Shown here: piece by piece, positions 54,156-61,704 of the stretch
Numbering within the stretch: position 1 is the stretch's first letter
Layout: every line of letters starts with the position of its first letter
Assembly: GCA_948468385.1 (NCBI GenBank)
Contig: CAOKHZ010000014.1
Span: forward strand, 50,799 to 114,798
Direction: 5' to 3'
DNA length: 64,000 nucleotides
DNA from: an uncultured Faecalicatena sp.
Lineage (GTDB): Bacteria > Bacillota > Clostridia > Lachnospirales > Lachnospiraceae
Translations under genes and position numbers: made by a program
The notes under the pieces: model-generated
Databases searched by the model: none
What the model was told of the DNA's origin: nothing
What the model saw: only the letters and a program-made list of their open reading frames with translations

Positions 54156-54222
54156 ATTATAAATAACGAACCGCCCATATGAAAACACATTTGCCGTAAT
54201 TTTCATCTTTTGCGCCGTAATT
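54156..54222 (-). promoter_or_regulatory. Candidate LytTR operator and promoter of the anchored GH3 gene
   Basis: On the minus strand two perfect copies of AATTACGGC (54214-54222 and 54193-54201) are 21 bp apart, start to start, about one helical turn upstream of a weak -35 (TTTCAT, 54179-54184) and a perfect TATAAT (54156-54161) with a 17-bp spacer. Nine-bp direct repeats with 12-bp spacing upstream of a weak -35 are the known layout of LytTR activator sites. The adjacent LytTR regulator is the natural candidate. Confidence 0.7.
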
Positions 54223-54267
54223 GGTTGCGCCCCGCCTCCCGCCGGCGCGGTTGTAAATTGTAACCGG

Positions 54268-55608
54268 TCAAGTTTCTCCCGCTTTCAATAGGATAATGTC
54301 CAGCCCAAATACATGCTCTCTTGCGTCCACCTTCACCGCCCCGCCATATTTCTCGGCAATAGTTCGAATGCTTAGCATGCCAAACCCATGATAATCCTTG
54401 TCTTTCGCGCTCACCGGCAGGCCGTCCCGCAAAACCAACTCGCCTCCATAGCGATTTTCCAAATGAATGCCGACCATGTTTCCCAATTGCCTCATCGTCA
54501 GGCTAATCTCCCGCTCGTCCTCCGGCAGGGGCAAAACCGCCTCCATCGCGTTGTCGATGGCATTTCCCAGCAACACGTAAAGGTGGTGCGCCTTGACGAA
54601 CCCCAAGGCCTTTCCGTCCACGACGCATGTCAGGCGAGTCCCTTGTTTCTGGCACAGCAGCGTCTTCTCCGTCAATATCGTGTCCAACACTTCGTTCCCG
54701 GTTCTTGCCAAAACCGCATAATCATGGAGCGCCTGATCCAGTTCTTCCCTTGCCTCCTGCGCCATCCCGCCCTTTTTTTGCAAAAGTTCGCTCTGATGCC
54801 GCAGATCATGGTACTTCATATTTATCAAGTCGATACTCTTCTTCGCCAATTCATGCTGCTTTTTTCCGTTTTCCATGATGCGGTGAATTTCATTCAGTTC
54901 GTCACGCGTCACCCGGTGCGCCAGCTGATGGTGCAGAAGCGTCAAAATCAGGATGCAAATCAGGATGTTATAACCGCGCTCCAAAAGCAGGGAAACCCAA
55001 TTTTCCCGCGTATAATAATTGGTAATCATGTTGAAAATGACATCTGTCATGATCAGAAGCCCTGACAACAAACTCATATGGTTTCGCCCCAGATAAAGGT
55101 CATGGTTCCTTTTCAGGCTTTTATCGAATACGTCAAACACAAACGCGTACACGAGAAAATAAATGCACACGTAAAACGTCATCGGCAAGACCGGAAGCCG
55201 TTCCAAGTCAATCAGCGAATTATCATAAGGATTCATTATCGTTCCAAAAAGCAGCTCCATCCTCGTGGCCTCTACGAGGAACGAATAAAGCAAGTACGCC
55301 AAATGCTGGACCGTGTACCCGGCAATCCCACAAAACAAGAGATTTCCCCAAGGCTCGTCGTAACAAGCCCGCATGACCAAAAAACTGCCCAGAAATAACG
55401 TGAAAAACAGCGCCGATTCATACCATGCATTATAGTAAAGCACGGGGATGAAAGCCGCCGTCAGCATAAGCGCCCCTCCCGCCAAAACGCACCTTCTCCA
55501 AAAATGCCTCCTGCGCTCCAGGCGGTATAAAAAAAGCCACTCCCCAATCAGCAGTTGCAACACGAACAAAATCTTATATGCTTCCAACAACGTCGGCGTC
55601 ATGTTCAT
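54268..55608 (-). CDS. GHKL sensor histidine kinase next to the anchored GH3
   Basis: A 446-residue AgrC-like kinase: about six membrane segments (10-225), a coiled linker, phosphoacceptor MKYHDLRHQ (about 268-276), N box LGNAIDNAMEAV and G box YHGFGMLSIR. The ATG overlaps the response-regulator stop codon (ATGA), so both are translationally coupled. The ligand is unknown; no signal-peptide gene is visible next to it. The following gene, after about 190 bases holding direct repeats and a promoter, is the anchored GH3 glycosidase. Confidence 0.92.
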   Translation of the reverse strand: MNMTPTLLEAYKILFVLQLLIGEWLFLYRLERRRHFWRRCVLAGGALMLTAAFIPVLYYNAWYESALFFTLFLGSFLVMRACYDEPWGNLLFCGIAGYTVQHLAYLLYSFLVEATRMELLFGTIMNPYDNSLIDLERLPVLPMTFYVCIYFLVYAFVFDVFDKSLKRNHDLYLGRNHMSLLSGLLIMTDVIFNMITNYYTRENWVSLLLERGYNILICILILTLLHHQLAHRVTRDELNEIHRIMENGKKQHELAKKSIDLINMKYHDLRHQSELLQKKGGMAQEAREELDQALHDYAVLARTGNEVLDTILTEKTLLCQKQGTRLTCVVDGKALGFVKAHHLYVLLGNAIDNAMEAVLPLPEDEREISLTMRQLGNMVGIHLENRYGGELVLRDGLPVSAKDKDYHGFGMLSIRTIAEKYGGAVKVDAREHVFGLDIILLKAGET

Positions 55609-56312
55609 ACCCCCTTGCCTATAAAGGCTGCCATCGCCGCCAAAAGCGCTTTTCGTTTTGACCGGCTTACGCGCAGTTCTTTTCCTGCCACGCGTACCGT
55701 CTCACCGGCAATCTGAGTCACGTACTGCAAATTAATCAGGTAAGAGGCGCTACAACGGAAAAATATATCCTCCGGCATCGTCTGGGCCACGGTTCCCAGT
55801 TTTCCCCGAACCGTGAATTCCCCTCGGTCAGTATGGTATGTAAGTTCATGGTCCATCACCTCGACATAATAAATGGAAGACGAGGCAAACGCGTAGGTCG
55901 TGCCGCCCACGTTTAAAATAACTTCTTTTCCCCGTTTCACCTCGACGGCCAAAACCGCGCGCTTCATCTTCATCTCAAAGGACGCGTAGCGAACCGGCTT
56001 GACGATAAAGTCCAAGGCATTTAATTCATACCCTTTCACCGCATACTGCACCATGTTGGTCACGAAAATCAACACCGTCACATGATCCTTCTTACGAAGC
56101 CTTTCAGCCACTTCCACCCCGTCCGCGCCCGGCATCTTGATGTCCATGAAAACAATGTCGTAGCGAGGCACGTAATTTTGCAGGAACGCCTCCCCGTCCG
56201 AAAAACGTTCCCCGCTATATTCCAGCTGATACTGGCTACAATATTTTTCCAAACAAGCTTCCAGCTGAGCGGCAGCCACGTCCTCGTCTTCCACAATCGC
56301 TATTCTCAGCAT
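55605..56312 (-). CDS. LytTR response regulator next to the anchored GH3
   Basis: A 235-residue regulator: receiver domain with VEDED acidic pair, phosphoacceptor Asp in IVFMDIKMPGADG (about residue 57) and Lys in FIVKPV; LytTR DNA-binding domain (about 130-232) with IYYVEVMDHELTYHT and FRCSASYLINLQYV. GAGGGG precedes the ATG. It is first in the RR-HK pair and the likely reader of the direct repeats ahead of the GH3 gene, 1.4 kb downstream. Confidence 0.93.
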   Translation of the reverse strand: MLRIAIVEDEDVAAAQLEACLEKYCSQYQLEYSGERFSDGEAFLQNYVPRYDIVFMDIKMPGADGVEVAERLRKKDHVTVLIFVTNMVQYAVKGYELNALDFIVKPVRYASFEMKMKRAVLAVEVKRGKEVILNVGGTTYAFASSSIYYVEVMDHELTYHTDRGEFTVRGKLGTVAQTMPEDIFFRCSASYLINLQYVTQIAGETVRVAGKELRVSRSKRKALLAAMAAFIGKGV

Positions 56313-56349
56313 TCGTTTCCCCTCTATTTATCCTCTATTATTTATCTTC

Positions 56350-56451
56350 TTAAACATCTGGATAAATGTCACGATATTTTGCATAATCGGCAGAAGTTCC
56401 GCCCCAGTCAAACGCCGTTTTGTTATCTATCGGCTTGTCAATAATTTCCAT
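56350..56451 (-). pseudogene. N-terminal stub of a SAM-dependent methyltransferase
   Basis: A 33-codon frame, MEIIDKPIDNKTAFDWGG continuing TSADYAKYRDIYPDV and stop. The D-FDWG-TSxDYAKYRDIYP pattern is the typical start of small class I methyltransferases of this group, which run on with about 200 more residues including the SAM-binding motif. Here it stops just before the response-regulator gene, so the rest is lost. No full gene remains nearby. Confidence 0.65.
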
Positions 56452-56595
56452 CCCAGCCACGCCCCTTCATTTTTCTTCACACATTATCGCGCACATGCCA
56501 CCTCTTAGCAACAAAATTGTTGCAAGTCACACTCTGACCAGCATGGTAATTGTCCGTAATCTGCCATGTAACACAAATTTTTCTCAACTTATCTT
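56452..56595. other. Intergenic region between the methyltransferase stub and the fusion oxidoreductase gene
   Basis: Includes a small palindrome, GCAACAAAATTGTTGC (about 56508-56523). No gene is supported. The promoter of the downstream two-component pair probably lies here but no convincing -35/-10 pair was found. Confidence 0.4.
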
Positions 56596-56617
56596 AGCGT
56601 CGGTATATAGACGCCAA
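56596..56617. repeat. AGCGTCGG...GACG repeat, copy 2
   Basis: AGCGTCGGTATATAGACG followed by CCAAC, a close copy of 22033-22056. It includes an inverted GCGTC/GACGC pair and directly follows the 3' end of the oxidoreductase fusion gene. Confidence 0.5.
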
Positions 56618-56621
56618 CACG

Positions 56622-58793
56622 CTAATTTCCCAACTGCTTCGCCCCCGGCGCGTACTCCATCAGCTCCAACCTATTTCCGTCCGGGTCAACCAGCCAGAAC
56701 TGGTACGCCCCGTCCGCGCCGAGGCTGATGGCGGTGTCCGGCTTGATTCCATTCGCGACCACTGCCGCATACGCCGCCTGAATATCCTCCACTTCCAAGC
56801 AGATATGCTGGTATCCATAAGCGTCTGAAAGATCCTTGTCTTCCTTAAGCTGCTGCCCCGCCGTATGGAACAGTTCGATGTACTGGTGCGGCGCGACCTC
56901 GATAAAATCAAGCCACGGCTGATTTCCCATCATCCGCATGCCCATCAGCATCTGCTGATCCACGTTTGGAGCCTTTGCCATCGCCTCTGCCAAGGCCCCG
57001 TAAGTCAGCGTGGCAACTTTTTTCAACCCTAAACCAAGGCAATAAAACCGCTCCATGTTCAACTCGTCTTGTACCTGATATGCCACCTGCGTCGTATAGG
57101 AGGCTTCCGAGCAAACGGCATGTGTCAAATCCTTTTCCATGGAAATCAACGCCTTGCCGTCCTTCGGGTACTCTGTAAACTGTACTTCATTACCATCTGG
57201 GTCATGCACGGTCAATTCACGGGAACCGTCCAGACTCGTATGCACGTCCATGTCCAGCTTGATTCCTTCCGCCACCAGCTTGTCACGCAATGCCTCGATA
57301 TCCTCCACCTCGTAATTTAGCTTCGCATAACCATAGTTCTCCTTCCGATTTCCAATCGTCCGCGATATGTTGCCCAGATCATAGAACAACTCAAGGAACT
57401 GCCCGTCGGCCAATTTCATATAGGTAATCCATTTTTTGTCGCCCGCCGAACACATTTGCTCAAACCGCTTCTTTTGCTCCATTAAACGAGCCTTCTGCTC
57501 CTCGTCCATCTCCACCGCTGCCTGCTCGTATTGCTTTTGCTTCTCCTCATCCATGCCGCTCATCAGGTCGCCCAGCGTCAGCGTGAACGCCTCCTGCATG
57601 CCCAACACTTCCTTGTAAAAACGCAGCATTTCCGCCTCGTTTTTCATCTGGAACGAAACATGCCCGATATTACGGATACCGACCGGGGACTGCGGCATCG
57701 GCTTTGGCAGTTCGCACGTCGAGGTAATGTCCGTGAACGCGCCCTTTTCCCCGCCATTTAAAATGCCCGTCAGCACTTCAAGTACATGCGCCGCCATCTC
57801 CTTGGCCGCACGGTTAGTCCTTCCCTCAAAAATGGCCTCTGCCATCTCCGCCGGACCGATTCCCCTGGAATTTTCACTATATTGCGAGAAATTCCAAAGC
57901 TCCGTCGCCTTCGGCGCATTGCGCGGATCCATGGAACTCGGCAAAAAGCGGACCGTTCCGCCAAATTGATTGGGATCCGTCAGGTAAAGGATTCCCTTCG
58001 TGCCGTAAATGGCAAAATACGCCTCGTCCCGCATATTCGAATCCGCGTCCATATGCAAGGTTCCCGTAATGCCGTTTTGTAGCTGCACGATGGCGGAAAC
58101 CTGGCTCTCGTTCGGCGTGTCCATCATCTGCCCAAATTGCGGGCTCATCGGCATGATGTTTTTATGCTGCGGATAAGGCCTTCCCACGATGCCGCCCACG
58201 CGCGCCACCGGTCCTAAAAGGCTCACCAGTGCCGTCATATAATACACGGCATAATCATGCAAGATTCCACCGCCCGGCTCCCGCAGGAAGGAAAAGACGG
58301 AGAGCAGCAAATCATTGTTTCGGTTCGCCGAAATCACGAACGAATGAATTTCGCCCAGTGTTCCCGCGTCAATCACGCCTCTCGCCGTCTGCAGGGCGGC
58401 ACCCAGAAACGTGTCCGGGGCGGAACCAAGGTAAAGTCCCTTCTCATCTGCCAGTTGCAACAATTCTTTGGCCTTGTCCACGTCGTCCGTAATCGTCTTT
58501 TCCGTATAAACATGCTTTCCCGCCAACAGTGCCGCCTTAATCAGCTCATAATGCGCACTTGCCGGTGTCAGGTTCACCACCATGTCAATGCTTTCATCCG
58601 CAAGCAACTCTTCCACCGTGCATGCCTTGATGTTGTACTGCTCCGCCTTTTTCTTCGCGTTCTCCAAATGCTTGGATGCCACGGCGATAACCTCGAGCCG
58701 GTCGAATTTCTCAATCATGTTTGATAAATAGATGTCACTGATTGCACCGGAGCCAATCACGCCGACCCGACATTTTTTTTGTTCCTTTTCCAT
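56622..58793 (-). CDS. Gfo/Idh/MocA oxidoreductase fused to two VOC domains
   Basis: A 723-residue three-part fusion. Residues 1-~370 are a Gfo/Idh/MocA NAD(P)-dependent oxidoreductase: GVIGSGAISDIYL nucleotide-binding motif and HVYTEKTITDD, which carries the EK(P)-type catalytic Lys position. Residues ~385-545 and ~575-715 are two VOC (glyoxalase/dioxygenase-fold) domains; each ends in a HDPDGNEVQFTEYP or VDPDGNRLELMEYA block that supplies a metal-ligand Glu. Such a fusion may join sugar or polyol oxidation to an isomerase or lyase step; the substrate is unknown. The start at MEKEQKK follows AAGGAGG by 6-7 bases; the upstream frame lacks a site. Confidence 0.92.
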   Translation of the reverse strand: MEKEQKKCRVGVIGSGAISDIYLSNMIEKFDRLEVIAVASKHLENAKKKAEQYNIKACTVEELLADESIDMVVNLTPASAHYELIKAALLAGKHVYTEKTITDDVDKAKELLQLADEKGLYLGSAPDTFLGAALQTARGVIDAGTLGEIHSFVISANRNNDLLLSVFSFLREPGGGILHDYAVYYMTALVSLLGPVARVGGIVGRPYPQHKNIMPMSPQFGQMMDTPNESQVSAIVQLQNGITGTLHMDADSNMRDEAYFAIYGTKGILYLTDPNQFGGTVRFLPSSMDPRNAPKATELWNFSQYSENSRGIGPAEMAEAIFEGRTNRAAKEMAAHVLEVLTGILNGGEKGAFTDITSTCELPKPMPQSPVGIRNIGHVSFQMKNEAEMLRFYKEVLGMQEAFTLTLGDLMSGMDEEKQKQYEQAAVEMDEEQKARLMEQKKRFEQMCSAGDKKWITYMKLADGQFLELFYDLGNISRTIGNRKENYGYAKLNYEVEDIEALRDKLVAEGIKLDMDVHTSLDGSRELTVHDPDGNEVQFTEYPKDGKALISMEKDLTHAVCSEASYTTQVAYQVQDELNMERFYCLGLGLKKVATLTYGALAEAMAKAPNVDQQMLMGMRMMGNQPWLDFIEVAPHQYIELFHTAGQQLKEDKDLSDAYGYQHICLEVEDIQAAYAAVVANGIKPDTAISLGADGAYQFWLVDPDGNRLELMEYAPGAKQLGN

Positions 58794-58950
58794 TCTCGTC
58801 CTCCTTATACTTTGTGTGTCGTAAGCCGCGCCCCGCCGGCATGTTCCCAAATAGGACACGATTTTTCGAGCCCTCTATATTTCCACACCTTCGTGGCAGT
58901 CGCGTCAACTCATTAACTATAAAATAGTATATCAGAGAAAAACTATGGTT

Positions 58951-59050
58951 GCAATCAGCACTTACCGTCTTTATATTGAATTTTTGTATTCATTTCCGTC
59001 GCAATCAGCACTTGATACCTCACTGTTGGATTTTTATATTCATATTTTGC
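58951..59050. repeat. 50-bp tandem duplication at the 3' end of the SNGH hydrolase remnant
   Basis: Units 58951-59000 and 59001-59050 both begin GCAATCAGCACTT and end near TTTTTRTATTCAT. The right unit holds the last codons and stop of the hydrolase gene; the left one is a decayed copy beyond the stop. Confidence 0.75.
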
Positions 59051-59616
59051 GCCACGGCTTCCCCGCCTTTTTCATTCAAATGCAGTCCATCCTCTTGCAC
59101 GAACCTTGCTTTCATAGTTCCCGTTTCCAAATTTAACAGCACCGAATCCATCTCCATAACTTCGTCAAAAAATTTTTGTCGCTTTACTTCCTCATTTACC
59201 ATTCGTCGCATCCACTCTTTTTCTTCGGTAAAATCCACGTCCATCCTTGGGAAAATAGGCATGTAAATACAATAAATTCCTTTTTGACGAGCTCTTGCCA
59301 CGAGTTCTTCCAATTCCCACACAAATGTCCGAAACCGCAGTCCCTGCTTTTTATCATCCAACTCCGTCCCTAGATAACCAATGTCATTTGTTCCTAGTGC
59401 GAAAATGCAATGCGAGATTCCCGGCACGCAAAGAACATCTTGCTCAAATCTGTAAATTCCCGCATCTCCAAAATAATTCTCATACATACTGGGAGAATCC
59501 TGCAATAGGCGATTTCCACAAATTCCAGTATTACCCATGGCGATTCGTCCCGGGTATTCCTCATATAACCGCCGTTGCAAGGGTGTGTACCAACTGCATC
59601 CTGCCGTGATGGAATC
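59020..59616 (-). pseudogene. SGNH/GDSL hydrolase, 5'-truncated
   Basis: About 198 codons of an SGNH-type esterase/lipase. Block II (GNTGICGNRLL), block III (GTNDIGYLG) and block V (DGLHLNEKG, catalytic Asp/His) are intact. Block I is reduced to DSITAG at the very edge (59616), and no start codon precedes it: an in-frame TAA lies just upstream. The only start is a TTG at 59580, downstream of the nucleophile Ser, which would give an inactive 186-residue protein. The 5' end abuts a fragment of an AraC-type gene on the other strand, so a deletion or inversion cut both. Otherwise the coding frame is undamaged, suggesting a recent event. Confidence 0.75.
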
Positions 59617-59693
59617 CCTACTTTTATAAAAAATTTAAAGATGCCTACCACATGACCCCGCAAGAATACCAAAAGGCACATACGCAAAATTAA
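59613..59693 (+). pseudogene. C-terminal remnant of an AraC-family regulator
   Basis: A 26-codon frame ending in TAA: NPYFYKKFKDAYHMTPQEYQ then KAHTQN. This is the signature end of the AraC helix-turn-helix (NPxxFxxxFKxxxGxTPxxYR). Everything upstream of it is missing; the sequence switches within four bases into the truncated SGNH hydrolase on the opposite strand. Confidence 0.75.
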
Positions 59694-59710
59694 ATAGCAC
59701 GCTGATTATA

Positions 59711-61006
59711 TTACTCATACCGAAGCGCGTCGATTGGATTCAGCTTGGCCGCCTTGTTGGCCGGATAGTAACCAAAGAACACGCCGATGGCCATGGAAAA
59801 TCCCAGCGAAATGAAAATGCTGTCCACGGAAGGGCTCGCGCTGACCCCGGCATAACTCGCTGCCGCTACTCCGACGATGCATCCCAAAATAATGCCGATA
59901 ATTCCCCCGACAATGCAAATCACGATGGACTCGATGATAAACTGAATGCGGATGGAACTGTTCGGCGCGCCCATCGCCTTTCTGGTACCGATTTCCCGGG
60001 TACGTTCCGTGATGGACACCAGCATGATGTTCATCACCCCGATGCCGCCAACAATCAACGCGATGCTGCCGATAAAGGCAATCGCTACCGTCACGGTATT
60101 CATCATCTCCGCCATCACGTCGACCATCGCGGACATGCTCATGGCGCTTACTTCAAAATACTGGTTATTACGATATAGATTGTTAAAGAAATTTTCAATC
60201 CGGACACTGAACTCATCCGGGTCGACGTCCGTATTTGCCATGACGGTAAACTGCGTATAGCCGGACGAATGGTTGAGCCGCTGTGCCGTCTTTATCGGAA
60301 TATAACAGCTTGTTGAAGAAACACCGCCAAACAGAGCCGCATAGGAACTCATGCTCATACCGCCGCTGTCATCTTCCTCATACACGCCGGAAACGATGAA
60401 ATTATAGTATTTATTATCCAACGCCACTTGAATGGTGCCGCCAACCGCCGCCTCCATGTCACCGCCGAAAATGTCATCCACCACGTCCATCGCCACCATT
60501 GCCACCATCTGCCCCTCGTTCATCTCCTTCTCGCTGAAATATCCGCCTTTTAATATTTCAATACGATTGACACGAAAATAGCCAAGACTGACTCCTTCCA
60601 CGGAAACACTAGAACGGCGCGAACCACTTTCAATCTCCCCCTGGCCAACGGCCTCCTCGGCGGAAATGGCCTGGATGTCATTGCCATAGATATCGCAAAA
60701 TTGTTGCACCATTTCCGATGAAATGTAATCCGTCTCCACCATCTTCCTGCCGCCCTCGTCTCCGCCGAAATGCATGCCGCTTTCGGATTCTTCCTCTTCT
60801 TCCCTCTGTTGAACCCTTACCCTGACGTTTGTCACTCCCATTGACGACATGGAATCCTCCACACTGGAGGTAATGGCGTTGCCAAGCGTCATGATGGCAA
60901 TCACGGCGGCAATCCCGATGATGATGCCAAGCATCGTCAACAGTGCCCGCATCTTGTTGGCTTTCAAACTAAACAGCGCCAACCGAATATTTTCATAAAT
61001 CATCAT
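59711..61006 (-). CDS. MacB-type ABC transporter permease
   Basis: A 431-residue permease: N-terminal helix (about 17-42), a large MacB-like extracellular domain (about 45-300), and three C-terminal FtsX-type helices (about 310-420) with VSITERTREIGTRKAMGA, the conserved coupling block. The start overlaps the ATPase stop by one base (TGATG). It forms the membrane part of a MacAB-like tripartite-style exporter with the two upstream genes; in Gram-positives such systems export peptides, lipids or antibiotics. Confidence 0.94.
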   Translation of the reverse strand: MMIYENIRLALFSLKANKMRALLTMLGIIIGIAAVIAIMTLGNAITSSVEDSMSSMGVTNVRVRVQQREEEEESESGMHFGGDEGGRKMVETDYISSEMVQQFCDIYGNDIQAISAEEAVGQGEIESGSRRSSVSVEGVSLGYFRVNRIEILKGGYFSEKEMNEGQMVAMVAMDVVDDIFGGDMEAAVGGTIQVALDNKYYNFIVSGVYEEDDSGGMSMSSYAALFGGVSSTSCYIPIKTAQRLNHSSGYTQFTVMANTDVDPDEFSVRIENFFNNLYRNNQYFEVSAMSMSAMVDVMAEMMNTVTVAIAFIGSIALIVGGIGVMNIMLVSITERTREIGTRKAMGAPNSSIRIQFIIESIVICIVGGIIGIILGCIVGVAAASYAGVSASPSVDSIFISLGFSMAIGVFFGYYPANKAAKLNPIDALRYE

Positions 61007-61704
61007 CAGCTTTGTCCCTCCCTTTCCCCGATAATTTTCCCGTCCTTGATCGTGACAATTCGTTGCGTCTCCTCAGCCAATTCCGGGGAGTGCGTAATCA
61101 GTACAATCGTCTTGCCCTCTTCTTTATGCAGCTTGTGAAACAAATCCATCACCATCCGCCCCGTCACGGAATCCAACGCGCCCGTCGGCTCGTCCGCGAG
61201 GATGATGGCCGGGTCGTTGGCCATGGCGCGGGCAATCGCCACGCGCTGCTTTTGTCCACCGGAAAGTTCCTCCGGCAAGTGGCGCATGCGCTCTTCCATG
61301 CCCACCAGCGTCAGCAGTTCCTTGGCTTTCTTAATCCGTTCCCCCCGCGGGGTGCCCGCATACAGCATCGGCATTTCCACGTTACGAATGGCATCCGTCT
61401 TCGCAATCAAGTTATAAGTCTGGAATACAAAGCCAATCTTACGGTTACGAATTTTTGACAGTTCAAAATCCTTCGCCGCAATCACGTCCACCCCGTCAAG
61501 TATGTACTCACCTTCTGTCGGACGGTCAAGCGCGCCGATGATGTTCATCAAGGTCGACTTTCCAGAACCGGACGCCCCCACGATGGCCACGAACTCGCCT
61601 TCCTGAACCTCCAGGCTGATGCCTTTGAGTACCTCCAGTTCATTGGGCGTTCCCACGTAAAACCTTTTATAAATGTCTCTTAATTCAATGACTGGCTTGC
61701 CCAT
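61006..61704 (-). CDS. MacB/LolD-type ABC transporter ATPase
   Basis: A 232-residue ATPase: Walker [11 protein letters not shown]-loop [10 protein letters not shown], signature [14 protein letters not shown], Walker [13 protein letters not shown] and H-loop LITHSPE. GGGAGGG precedes the ATG, which follows the adaptor stop codon without a gap. It powers the MacB-type permease of the same operon. Confidence 0.95.
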   Translation of the reverse strand: MGKPVIELRDIYKRFYVGTPNELEVLKGISLEVQEGEFVAIVGASGSGKSTLMNIIGALDRPTEGEYILDGVDVIAAKDFELSKIRNRKIGFVFQTYNLIAKTDAIRNVEMPMLYAGTPRGERIKKAKELLTLVGMEERMRHLPEELSGGQKQRVAIARAMANDPAIILADEPTGALDSVTGRMVMDLFHKLHKEEGKTIVLITHSPELAEETQRIVTIKDGKIIGEREGQS

